Shown here piece after piece: positions 40,984 to 49,270 of a stretch of 64,000 bases of DNA. Source of the DNA: a virus; IMG/VR virus record IMGVR_UViG_3300035703_000008, positions 62,001 through 126,000 of that record; one strand, given 5' to 3'. Each line of letters starts with the position of its first letter. Positions within the stretch are counted from its first letter, which is position 1. The notes beneath the pieces are model-generated. The model was not told the DNA's origin, searched no databases, and saw only the letters and a program-made list of their open reading frames with translations. The position numbers were made by a program, and so were the translations under genes.

Positions 40984-42269
40984 CTCAGTGCCTCAAGTTC
41001 GGGGATGACATCTAGTAGGTTTTCGTTACGGATAGCATCCAGTTGCGCTGTTTTCTGCCAGAACTTTGGAATAAGAGCGGAGTTATCGGTGGCGTTCATA
41101 AATGCGATAGCTGATTCAAACCCCACTGTGGCTCTCTGCAAAGGATCTTGTGGGCGCAACCAATCAAGATGCTGATTAAATCTTTCAGTGAGTTTGATCT
41201 TGTAGTCAGGTGTGGCTATGTCGATTCGATAGTATTCAGGATCCTGCAGGATGTTTACATTGAGATCCTGCGGACGCAGCAGGCCTTTTTCGACCCAGTC
41301 TCTGTGGAACTCTGGCAGATGCCAGGCATTCATGATCGACAGCGTGGGAGAAATATAGAAGTCAACATCAGGACAGGTGTCCATCATCCTGCGACGATTT
41401 TCTTCGACCACGTTCCAACGGGTGCCTTTACGGATGTATTCTCCGCGAGCGCCCGAGTCATCGAGGCTGGCACCCACGGCCACTGATTTGAATTTTTTCC
41501 AATAATCAAACACGTAGCGATCTTTGAGTTTGACTTGTGTAAAGTTAGTATTGTAGATCAACCGTACATCAAATCTCCCACGCCGTTCCAGTTCGTCGAG
41601 GATGCGATAATGCTCGTCCATCATGAGAGGCTCGCCGCCGGCAAAATAGATCTGTTCCACATAGTCTAGATGCCCAGTCAGTTGTTCCCAGATATCAGTT
41701 TCGTGTCTCCCAGCATAGTTCAGGACTTTGTTGTTTTTGGCCCAATCACCGCCGGCCAGCTGTGCTTGATCCTGGAACCAAGAACTGGAAAAGATGTGCC
41801 CACAGCTACGGCAACTGAGATTGCAGAGATTGGAAAATCTCACGTCCCAGTAGGTCATCTTGAAATCTTCGTAGTGTCCGTCTCTGGCAGTGCGATCGGT
41901 GCGATCGATGTGATGTCCATGATGCTTGTTGGCGCTCTGGCGTCCACTGAAGAACCCTGATTTTTCTTGTTCGTAGCAGCGAGTACAATATGGATTCTTT
42001 CGTCCGTCCAACATGTCTCGGCGCAACTGTTTCATCTTATCGGAGTTCCAGATCTCTTGCATGCTGTTGTCTCGACAACTGCCCATGGGTCCAGCACGCA
42101 TCTCGGCATGGCAGCAAGGCCATGCTTCGCCGGTGGGATAGGCATGCATGTGGATCCAAGGATACATGCAGAAAGTTTTTGACTCACTGAGCAAAAATCG
42201 CTTGTGATCGCTGATGTCGTCGAGCTTGATCTTGATAGGATCAGCTGAATTGTAGTTGTATTGAGTCAT
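40980..42269 (-). CDS. Radical SAM protein with N-terminal twitch-like region
   Basis: The cluster motif is CNLSCRSCG (149, 153, 156), and YFAGGEPLMMDEHY carries GGEP. N-terminally FCMYPWIHMHAYPTG, a CC pair (52-53) and CTRCYEQE (95-102) precede the core. WDVRFSNLCN matches WDYRFSNLCN of the 37483 gene, so the two are close paralogues, with the same BxSLDDSGARGEYIRKG block later. Substrate unknown. The start overlaps the upstream gene by 29 bases, so it is read through coupling. Confidence 0.86.
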   Translation of the reverse strand: MTQYNYNSADPIKIKLDDISDHKRFLLSESKTFCMYPWIHMHAYPTGEAWPCCHAEMRAGPMGSCRDNSMQEIWNSDKMKQLRRDMLDGRKNPYCTRCYEQEKSGFFSGRQSANKHHGHHIDRTDRTARDGHYEDFKMTYWDVRFSNLCNLSCRSCGHIFSSSWFQDQAQLAGGDWAKNNKVLNYAGRHETDIWEQLTGHLDYVEQIYFAGGEPLMMDEHYRILDELERRGRFDVRLIYNTNFTQVKLKDRYVFDYWKKFKSVAVGASLDDSGARGEYIRKGTRWNVVEENRRRMMDTCPDVDFYISPTLSIMNAWHLPEFHRDWVEKGLLRPQDLNVNILQDPEYYRIDIATPDYKIKLTERFNQHLDWLRPQDPLQRATVGFESAIAFMNATDNSALIPKFWQKTAQLDAIRNENLLDVIPELEALR

Positions 42270-43593
42270 ACCAATCTTTCAGTCGTGGAAAAGTCGCGGC
42301 AAAGTCTTTGCCGCGACGTTGATCATACTGTTGATAAAACAAGCGAAAATCGTTGTGCAGTTTAGACATCTCGAATGCATCAGAATGCGGAGTCTTGACC
42401 ACATCAAGGTAGTCAACTAGTCTCTGTAAATGATTGATCTCGTGCTCGTGCATGTAATCACAACCTTTGTGGCGCACCATAAATTCAGCGAGACGATCCT
42501 TGTAATAGCTGCGCAATTCATCGGGCAGCACCAATGGCGATTGGAAGCTAGGGAACCGCAGGATGTTTAAGGTAAAGTTCACACGTTCGCGGCCGTACTG
42601 CTTTTTGAATTCGATCACTTGTTCGAGATACTCAGGCAAGCTGTCTAGACACAGGGCATTGATGGTACACATACTGTGTACGGCACGTATGTGATCGTGC
42701 TCTAGTAATTCTCGCATGTTGCCTAGCCAAACATTATAATCGATACCGTCTCGTATGTATTCGCTTTGTGCACCAACCGCTTCGTTGCTGGTATAGATTT
42801 CCACATGAGACAACCCAGCTACGCTGTCCAGGAACTCTAGGAGCCTTTCCTTTTCCAAGGCGAGGTTAGAGTTGATGGCCAATTTCGTCGAGCAGCGACC
42901 TTGATTCTCCTTGAACCAGTCAAGTAACTGCCACATATAGCCGGACATGAGCGGTTCGCCGCCGGTGATGCGTAGTTCTTCGAGCGTACGGTGTAGGTCT
43001 GATTCCCACCACTCAAAGAACGCGCGGATATATGGATTATCCTCACCAAAGCGATATAACTGGGCACTATCATGAGTGTGAGTAAAATGGTTTCGACCAT
43101 CAGATACCAGTCCCCGATAAGGACCGGAATTCTTAATATCCTTAACCCATGTACTAGAAAAAGCAGGATTACAGTAAGAGCAAGCCAGTTGGCAAGTGCG
43201 ATCAAAGGCAATTTCCAGCGTGCGGAGATTGACATCCACGCTTGGATCAAGTTGGCTTGCATGATGTAGAGTCTGGATCGGGTAGATTCGGCTTTTATAT
43301 ACGCGATCTGATATTGCGTCCCGCCCCATGTCTTCAATCTTCCAGCAATACTCGCAACCAGGTGGTCTTCGACCCGCTTGCATGTCAGCTCGATCTTGTT
43401 TTTTAGCTGGTGTATTGTGGAGAGCACGTGGATTGATCTGGACATCTTCTATACTTATTTTGTGTGCGGGAGGATGGTGGCAGCTGGTGGTCATACCGGA
43501 GCCGAGCCAAATGGTGGCATTGTACCATTTGGCGCCACAAAAACTGTCGGATATGGTGTCTAGCACCTGTTGTCGGAATTCTAGATCGTTCAT
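42241..43593 (-). CDS. Radical SAM protein, CHHPP subfamily
   Basis: I take ATG 43593 (overlapping the upstream TGA) as start. The core motif is CQLACSYCN (134, 138, 141), and LRITGGEPLMSG carries GGEP. The N-terminal Cys region differs from the preceding three genes. It has SCHHPPAHKISIED and CEYCWKIEDMGRD, the same subfamily as the gene at 44713. LGSGMTTS and LHNTPAKKQ also recur there. These may handle a related substrate. Length 450. Confidence 0.85.
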   Translation of the reverse strand: MNDLEFRQQVLDTISDSFCGAKWYNATIWLGSGMTTSCHHPPAHKISIEDVQINPRALHNTPAKKQDRADMQAGRRPPGCEYCWKIEDMGRDAISDRVYKSRIYPIQTLHHASQLDPSVDVNLRTLEIAFDRTCQLACSYCNPAFSSTWVKDIKNSGPYRGLVSDGRNHFTHTHDSAQLYRFGEDNPYIRAFFEWWESDLHRTLEELRITGGEPLMSGYMWQLLDWFKENQGRCSTKLAINSNLALEKERLLEFLDSVAGLSHVEIYTSNEAVGAQSEYIRDGIDYNVWLGNMRELLEHDHIRAVHSMCTINALCLDSLPEYLEQVIEFKKQYGRERVNFTLNILRFPSFQSPLVLPDELRSYYKDRLAEFMVRHKGCDYMHEHEINHLQRLVDYLDVVKTPHSDAFEMSKLHNDFRLFYQQYDQRRGKDFAATFPRLKDWYDSIQLQFS

Positions 43594-44729
43594 TGGCAAT
43601 GGGGTTGGGTAAACTTCTGTAGTCGATCGGGAAACTCGGCCTGAATCTGTGGCACGAGTGCATTCAAGTGTTGCTGATTGTATTTACACACCTCTCGACA
43701 AGCATCAAGGAAAGCCGAGAGGTCTTGGCGACAAAGATCCTCGACAATGTCGGTGATGCGTTCAACTCGTGCCTGATTGTCGTCGATGAGATCAAAACTT
43801 TCATCAATGACATGGTTGAATGTACGGAATCCTAGATCCTGCATGTCGCGATAAAAGCCTCGGTTGGCCACTGCTATCCAAGGGTGTGCCATGGCCAAGG
43901 GCTTGGCTATTTTCTCGGTGCGGAAACTATAGGGATAATCAAACACTGTTTCTGTGATCAAACTGAAATAGGTATCGATATAGGGTTCAGGACGGAGATA
44001 GATTTCGCCCCAGTCATCACCAAATAGATGGAACTTGACAAACTGAACTCCTTGAGGCACGGGTTCAGCTAGTTTAGCACGATATGTGTCAACTTCATAG
44101 TTTTCTGGCAAATACTGTACGGGACGATCCTCTAGCATGAGATTGCGCCCGTCTTGTTCCAGTCGAAGAATGCGACTGTTAAATCCTTTTCCTTCGAGAC
44201 AACTCCATAGACTCTGATCCAGCAGTCCCGAACTACGGAATCGTTCCATGAGATACTTGCGATGTGGTCGTGCCCGACCATTCAGGAACAGGAACTTGTA
44301 GGGCTTGATCTTTTTCTTGAAGATTTCACCTGACAACAAAAATGCCGAATGATTTTCGTGATATTTTAGGACTTGGGCCAGGAATGCATCATAACGTAGA
44401 CATGTGTAACCGGGTTCCATGTCTCCGCCGCCGATTACCAGTATGTGTCCTGCTAGTATGAGATCTTCCAGGCCCATCATGCGCATCTGCCAACGAAAGG
44501 TTTCTGATCCCTCGGCTGGATTGCTGATGATTACCAATGATCCTGGTCGTTGGGCTAGATCTCGCACCTTGGATGTGTTTTCTTTGCACTGCTGTCGTCC
44601 AATGAGATAGATGCTGTTGTCTACTGGTTCATGGGAAGAGAAATCCCAGAATTCGATGTCGGCTAGATGCGCTATCAGCTCGTAGACTTCGCAGTGAGTA
44701 TCGATGATGAGTTTACGACCGTTGAGCAT
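43590..44729 (-). CDS. Glycosyltransferase-like protein, TEK-motif family (TEKIAKP variant)
   Basis: I place the start at ATG 44729, which has GGAGGAG about 10 bases upstream on the minus strand. It begins MLNGRKLIIDTHCEVYELIA. The shared block reads FRTEKIAKPLAMAHPWIAVA, then MQDLGFRTFNHVIDESFDLI. FKFLFLNGRARPHRKYLMER precedes it, a typical acceptor-side region in this group. It lies between two radical SAM genes, overlapping the CHHPP-type gene at its stop. Sugar transfer is inferred, not shown. About 379 residues. Confidence 0.62.
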   Translation of the reverse strand: MLNGRKLIIDTHCEVYELIAHLADIEFWDFSSHEPVDNSIYLIGRQQCKENTSKVRDLAQRPGSLVIISNPAEGSETFRWQMRMMGLEDLILAGHILVIGGGDMEPGYTCLRYDAFLAQVLKYHENHSAFLLSGEIFKKKIKPYKFLFLNGRARPHRKYLMERFRSSGLLDQSLWSCLEGKGFNSRILRLEQDGRNLMLEDRPVQYLPENYEVDTYRAKLAEPVPQGVQFVKFHLFGDDWGEIYLRPEPYIDTYFSLITETVFDYPYSFRTEKIAKPLAMAHPWIAVANRGFYRDMQDLGFRTFNHVIDESFDLIDDNQARVERITDIVEDLCRQDLSAFLDACREVCKYNQQHLNALVPQIQAEFPDRLQKFTQPHCQ

Positions 44730-46122
44730 GTGCTCTGCACTCCTCCCACCAGGCACGCATCTCAGGGAACGTGGCTAGAAAATTGGTGCCACGACGGCGA
44801 TCATGTTCGTTGAAAAATCTATAGAAGTCGGCCCGGGCCACAATGTTGTCTTGTTCTTGGCCTCGACGCATCCAAGCAAGATCCCGATCCAGACGCTGGC
44901 ATTCGTAGTCTTTGAAGCCCTGAAAACGTGTGGCTTCGGTTTCTTGGTTGGTCAGCATCCAGTCACGTATACGCTCCACCCGGGCGGCATAGCTCTCGGG
45001 CAGGATCTGCAGGCTCTGCCAGGCAGGTTGTCGCAGTACAGGTGTGTCAAACCAAACTCGCTGATAGGTCTTGCTGTGACGTCGGCGTAGATTCAGGATC
45101 TCGGCCAGGAATCGATCCAGGCTGGTCACTGATAGATTGTTCATGGTGATGATGAATGTGAGGCTGCTGCGATATGGAACTTGTTCAAGGAACTGTTCCA
45201 CTCGGCTCCACATGAGATCAAAGTCCAGACCATGCCGCATGTATTCAGCCTGTGATCCCCAGCCATCCACGCTGACATATTGCATGTAGTGTTCTACACG
45301 ATCCTGTTCGGTGATGCGTTTGACATAGTCGAGATATCGATCAAACAGTTTCTGCTCCACTGAGAAATTGGATGTGACATTGAGATGCAGTCGGGGATTG
45401 AGATGTTCCAACACATAATCAAACACACGATAGGTGTTGCGGTCCATCAATGGCTCGCCGCCGGTCATGCGGAAGTGTTCCAGTTCAGGATACAGGTCCG
45501 GCCACCAGCGCCAGAATGCTTCCACATATGGATTGTGTTCTCGATGTGGGATAGGTCTGCGTTCGCCTTCGAAATGAGTGAGTTGGTTGTGCGGCACACT
45601 GGTAGGGTAAGCACCTTCGCGCTGTATCTCGTCCATCCAACTGCTGGAGAATTGCGGGCTACAATAGCTGCACCGGAGATTACATGCCGAGTTGAAATTG
45701 ACTTCTACATAACTGGGTGTGGCATCTTGGTCCCAGGGCGCCGACATGATGGCATGGAAATCTCGTGCTGCCCAGGGCTCGCCAGATCTGTAATGACGAT
45801 CACTGAGCTTGCCATTGTCCTCCATGTTCCAGCAGTATTGACATTCTGGGGGACGTTGACCTTGTTTCATCATCAGACGCTGTTGCTTTTTATGGGCAGT
45901 GTTATGGATACCACTGGCGCTGCGACCGATATCCTCGAGAGTGATGCGATGCAAGGGAGGGTGATAGCAACTGTTGGTATGCCCTGTGGTGAGATGCAGG
46001 CTGACCTGTTTCCATTTGGCCAAGCACATGGCGTCGCCGAGGTCCTCCTTCATCTGCTCAGCGGAACTCAGAAACTTGCTCTTTCCTTCTTGTGTGACTT
46101 CGTCACCTTTGTTGTTTACCAA
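44713..46122 (-). CDS. Radical SAM protein, CHHPP subfamily
   Basis: The core motif is CNLRCSYCS (147, 151, 154), and FRMTGGEPLMDRNTY carries GGEP. The N-terminal SCYHPPLHRITLEDIG, HNTAHKKQQ and CQYCWNMEDNGK mirror the gene at 42241. VEVNFNSACNLR leads into the core. At 469 residues it is the longest of the six. Its start overlaps the upstream GT-A-like gene by 7 bases. This gene and 42241 likely arose by duplication and flank one glycosyltransferase-like gene. Confidence 0.86.
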   Translation of the reverse strand: MVNNKGDEVTQEGKSKFLSSAEQMKEDLGDAMCLAKWKQVSLHLTTGHTNSCYHPPLHRITLEDIGRSASGIHNTAHKKQQRLMMKQGQRPPECQYCWNMEDNGKLSDRHYRSGEPWAARDFHAIMSAPWDQDATPSYVEVNFNSACNLRCSYCSPQFSSSWMDEIQREGAYPTSVPHNQLTHFEGERRPIPHREHNPYVEAFWRWWPDLYPELEHFRMTGGEPLMDRNTYRVFDYVLEHLNPRLHLNVTSNFSVEQKLFDRYLDYVKRITEQDRVEHYMQYVSVDGWGSQAEYMRHGLDFDLMWSRVEQFLEQVPYRSSLTFIITMNNLSVTSLDRFLAEILNLRRRHSKTYQRVWFDTPVLRQPAWQSLQILPESYAARVERIRDWMLTNQETEATRFQGFKDYECQRLDRDLAWMRRGQEQDNIVARADFYRFFNEHDRRRGTNFLATFPEMRAWWEECRAHAQRS

Positions 46123-47039
46123 CCTTCTTGTCTCCGGATCACATCAATCTCACGCACCATGATGCCTTGGTTATGCCAGTTACCACGATAGTGATGTTTG
46201 AAGAAACGGCTCTGGTCGGGATTCAGGGTGCATACTGGAAGATCCAACTGTGTTCGTAGAGCATTGGCATAGGTCTCGGCGGCTTCGTATGGGTCCACAT
46301 ACTGTTCTACCTCCCAGAGTTTTTCCAGGGCATCAAACCATTGCACTTCTCGATAGTCCCAGTCCGTGAGCATGGTCATGTATGTGCCCATCCTGGCGCC
46401 CATTATGGCCCAGATACCATGTTCGACGTCGTCTCCTACATTGTGCCACACTGTGAGATTGTCGAGATTCCTGTGATGTACACGATCGCGGAATTCGCTG
46501 AGACTGGGTCTTGCACCTTTGTTGAGGCACATCTTGACACCTTCACGGAAACCCGCACGCCAGGCATGCTTGGCGGATCCGTTGGGATGGGTAGTAGAAT
46601 AACAATCATGCATGGGCCAATACAAGGGATCGAAACAAAATTCGACCACTGTCTCGTCCCTGCCATCAGTGTTTTCATGTGTTTTCATACCAAGCACAAA
46701 CTCGCGTGTCCACGAACTCATACCACCGTTACCGTACATGAGTCCATTGATCTCATTCCTGGCTCGCCAACGGAACACAGCCTGTTCCCATTCTCGGGTA
46801 GGCATGTCCAAGATCAGGTTAAAGAACTCAGGGTCAGGCATGTTGTCGCCATCGATGAGTATGAATCGTTCGGTGTCCGAAGCTTCGGCTGCGGCCTTGT
46901 GTGCAGCATCTGAGCCCTTGACTCCATCTACACGTTTGGCCCAAGGTACCATGTTGCGTATTCGAACCCAGAATTCTTCTTTCTGCGGTTCGTCGTAGCT
47001 GAGATAGATACAATCAAGATCGGCTACATCAATTTTCAT
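46116..47039 (-). CDS. GT-A-fold glycosyltransferase-like protein
   Basis: It starts MKIDVADLDCIYLSYDEPQK. A Rossmann-like N-terminal half leads to VDGVKGSDAAHKAAAEASDT and then FILIDGDNMPDPEFF. DGD is a DxD-type metal/donor motif, followed by FRWRARNEINGLMYGNGG. This order resembles the GT-A glycosyltransferase fold. The C-terminal module of the giant repeat protein (24708) aligns with it by eye, but lacks the DGD. It is therefore the best candidate for the ancestral active form of that module (inference). 307 residues; coupled to both neighbours. Confidence 0.65.
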   Translation of the reverse strand: MKIDVADLDCIYLSYDEPQKEEFWVRIRNMVPWAKRVDGVKGSDAAHKAAAEASDTERFILIDGDNMPDPEFFNLILDMPTREWEQAVFRWRARNEINGLMYGNGGMSSWTREFVLGMKTHENTDGRDETVVEFCFDPLYWPMHDCYSTTHPNGSAKHAWRAGFREGVKMCLNKGARPSLSEFRDRVHHRNLDNLTVWHNVGDDVEHGIWAIMGARMGTYMTMLTDWDYREVQWFDALEKLWEVEQYVDPYEAAETYANALRTQLDLPVCTLNPDQSRFFKHHYRGNWHNQGIMVREIDVIRRQEGW

Positions 47040-47373
47040 AGGTTTTCTTCCATTTCGTATGAGCAGTGACAGGATCTACTACAACGCTGACATCCCTCGG
47101 GTGGCACGGTGTGCCCGAATCTCTGGGTCTCAATTTTCCCACCCCAGTGCCAGTGTCTAACAATACCAGTCGACCATCTACCACACGCACATTCCTGGAG
47201 CTTTGTGCATAAGTGGCCTGGTCGATGTCTATGTAATTACCGGGCAGATCTTCTTGGCTGTAGAATAAAGGATTGCCTTGATCATCATAGTATAAGCGAT
47301 AAAGAATCGGCTGTGCTTCTTGGCCTTGGGTAAGACGCGCTACCTCGGCCCAGAAATCTTCGGCTTCGCTCAT
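47029..47373 (-). CDS. Hypothetical protein (114 aa)
   Basis: I choose ATG 47373, which overlaps the upstream TGA (ATGA), rather than an earlier in-frame start at 47454. It begins MSEAEDFWAEVARLTQGQEA and has ILYRLYYDDQGNPLFYSQED. It ends in a Lys-rich tail (HTKWKKTYEN). The length and strand pattern suggest a small beta domain. No family recognised. It overlaps the GT-A-like gene downstream by 11 bases. Confidence 0.6.
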   Translation of the reverse strand: MSEAEDFWAEVARLTQGQEAQPILYRLYYDDQGNPLFYSQEDLPGNYIDIDQATYAQSSRNVRVVDGRLVLLDTGTGVGKLRPRDSGTPCHPRDVSVVVDPVTAHTKWKKTYEN

Positions 47374-48104
47374 GTCCAATCCTTGTGATAGTAGTGTACC
47401 AGCCCCCACTGTGCCACAGTATTGATCCTTAGACCTGGCTGTGTTTTTTCCCACACCAGTTCTTGACGCCAGTCATCAGTGGCTGTGCCGATGATGTTCT
47501 TTTTCATGTGTACTATGCGTGGAGTCACTGATGCAGGTAAGGTCACTGTTTCAGGACCAAGTATCTGTGCAGCCATGGCATAAACCACGTCTGTGGTGGG
47601 TTCATTTTCGGGCATGATCAGCATGCTGCGAAACTTGGACCAGTTGTCAAAGATCGATCTCACCGTGGCAAAAAATTGCTGTGCAGTGCGACTCAGCCTC
47701 CAGTAGGTCACAGCATTGTAGACATCGGGCAACCCATTGGCGTCAAACACCCGTCGATACCTGCGGTCTTTGCCGACTTGATCATAGTAGTCGCGGCAGC
47801 CTTGGCTGATGACCACATCCCGGTGTTCAAACAAGGCCCAGAGATGATCTATGGCACTGGCACACCACATGTCGGCTTCCAGCTTGATGGTCTGTCGATA
47901 GGGAGAAATCTCGAACATCTGCCAGTCATTGGCGAATCCGCCTTGATCACCGTGGGGAAGTTGATCCCGGGTGACTATGGTTATGTCGGCCGCGGGATGC
48001 CATTCGCGTATGGTGCGTGCCAGTTGTTCAGCGCAGGCCACATAGTCGCAGTCATCGGTGTTGATGGCCGGTATCAGATAGCCACGTTCAGCTCGTACTG
48101 GCAA
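47370..48104 (-). CDS. Glycosyltransferase-like protein, GT8-type fold
   Basis: It begins MPVRAERGYLIPAINTDDCD. The early DITIVTRDQLPHGDQG and TIKLEADMWCASAIDHLW sit where GT8-type enzymes carry the DxD metal site; here it is EAD. GLPDVYNAVTYWRLSRTAQQ and the final LVHYYHKDWT resemble the acceptor-binding and C-terminal His region of that fold. With EAD in place of DxD, activity is uncertain. 244 residues, coupled to both neighbours. Confidence 0.55.
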   Translation of the reverse strand: MPVRAERGYLIPAINTDDCDYVACAEQLARTIREWHPAADITIVTRDQLPHGDQGGFANDWQMFEISPYRQTIKLEADMWCASAIDHLWALFEHRDVVISQGCRDYYDQVGKDRRYRRVFDANGLPDVYNAVTYWRLSRTAQQFFATVRSIFDNWSKFRSMLIMPENEPTTDVVYAMAAQILGPETVTLPASVTPRIVHMKKNIIGTATDDWRQELVWEKTQPGLRINTVAQWGLVHYYHKDWT

Positions 48105-48894
48105 TGATGTCTCCTAGATGTTTTTTGCCCATGGCATGGAAATCATGATCGGCGATGTCAACCCATCGGGCGCGTCCGTCTTGAGCTCGATAGTCTACTC
48201 GGAAATGATCGTCACTGATCTGGCTCAGTCGGGAATCCGGCATTACCGATGCTAGATCCCAGGCTATGGCATTCTGGTTTCCTGTGTGGCCCGACAGTAT
48301 ATTGAGCGCGATGCTGAGAGCATGATCGTTGCGATAGGTACGACTGTTGATACCGTAGAGATCTTTGTAATGTACCCAATTTTCTTTGACCATGTTCATG
48401 ACACCAAAAACGTGATCAGCCACTGCTCCTTTGCGGAACATCATCACTGTGGCCCAAGACATGGGCATGCGAACACGTCCAAAATAATTGAGATCTTCGT
48501 GACCGGGCCTGGCAGCCACATCATAGGCCCAGCGATGGCAGAGAAAGTCTTCGCTGCTGTCTAACAACAGTCTCAATCGATCGCTGGCCACTACATAGTC
48601 AGCGTCTAAGACCAGGGTCTGTCGCCAGGGAGTGAACAAGTTGGCATCACAACGATTGTGATTGTACCAGGTCACAGAAGCGTCGAGATCTTCGAAGTAT
48701 CTACGAGTATCGTGTTCATAACGCTCGATGTCCAAGACTCGATCAAACATCTTCATGCCGCGAGTACTAGCATCAGTGACCACACATACTGGGATATCTA
48801 GATGTCGATGTATGCGTTCAGCGCTCCATGCAGCCATCCGTAGATAATCAATGCCTTCGTTGTTGATGGCGAAGATTAGAGCACCAACACTCAT
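48088..48894 (-). CDS. Glycosyltransferase-like protein, GT8-type fold
   Basis: I choose ATG 48894, which overlaps the upstream TGA, over the longer frame from 48951. It begins MSVGALIFAINNEGIDYLRM. PVCVVTDASTRGM is followed by the DxD-type motif TLVLDADYVVASD. SWATVMMFRKGAVADHVF and a late ADHDFHAMGKKHLG are like GT8 acceptor and metal-binding regions. It is similar in order to the neighbour at 47370, and the pair likely came from duplication. The presence of DAD makes this the more probable active member. Sugar unknown. Confidence 0.62.
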   Translation of the reverse strand: MSVGALIFAINNEGIDYLRMAAWSAERIHRHLDIPVCVVTDASTRGMKMFDRVLDIERYEHDTRRYFEDLDASVTWYNHNRCDANLFTPWRQTLVLDADYVVASDRLRLLLDSSEDFLCHRWAYDVAARPGHEDLNYFGRVRMPMSWATVMMFRKGAVADHVFGVMNMVKENWVHYKDLYGINSRTYRNDHALSIALNILSGHTGNQNAIAWDLASVMPDSRLSQISDDHFRVDYRAQDGRARWVDIADHDFHAMGKKHLGDIIASTS

Positions 48895-49196
48895 CGCTTT
48901 TTCTGCGCTTCCTGGTGCTCCAACAGCCAAGCTGTCATCTGCTCTTGCCATCTCTGTTGGCTCATGGCCATGAGCTGTTCTACTTCTACCCGCACAGGAT
49001 TGTCATAGAGATCCAGGATCACTGCCTGCGGCTCGACACAGGTCTTGAGCAGGATCTGCAATTCCGGTCCGGCTCGCCACATGCCTCCAGCATAGGCAAA
49101 CAGCATTTTGGCGAGATATTTTTCTTTGAGCACACGTTTTTGAGCCTCGTGGTCAAAACGGGCGCGAGCATTTTCTACTAGTTGATCAGTATTCAT
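48891..49196 (-). CDS. Hypothetical helical protein (101 aa), first gene of the minus-strand operon
   Basis: It begins MNTDQLVENARARFDHEAQK and ends LEHQEAQKKR. The sequence is almost entirely helical, with many Glu, Gln and Lys (VEQLMAMSQQRWQEQMTAW). It contains one Cys-Val-Glu-Pro stretch. It could be a scaffolding or coiled-coil partner of later gene products, but nothing identifies it. It is followed by ATGA overlap. The 74 bases between it and the tail gene upstream hold a terminator-like hairpin and no obvious sigma70 promoter. Confidence 0.6.
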   Translation of the reverse strand: MNTDQLVENARARFDHEAQKRVLKEKYLAKMLFAYAGGMWRAGPELQILLKTCVEPQAVILDLYDNPVRVEVEQLMAMSQQRWQEQMTAWLLEHQEAQKKR

Positions 49197-49228
49197 GAGT
49201 TGATTTTACAGCAAAAAAAGATAAAAGT

Positions 49229-49249
49229 AAAGGGCCACTAGGGCCCTTT
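49229..49249 (-). terminator. Terminator-like hairpin between structural genes and the modification operon
   Basis: AAAGGGCC (49229-49236), loop ACTAG and GGCCCTTT (49242-49249) form a perfect 8-base stem. Read on the minus strand it is followed by a T-rich stretch with a run of seven T (complement of 49213-49219), fitting an intrinsic terminator for the tail gene at 49271. Confidence 0.75.
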
Positions 49250-49270
49250 TGGTAAAACGTCAGTGTGCGA

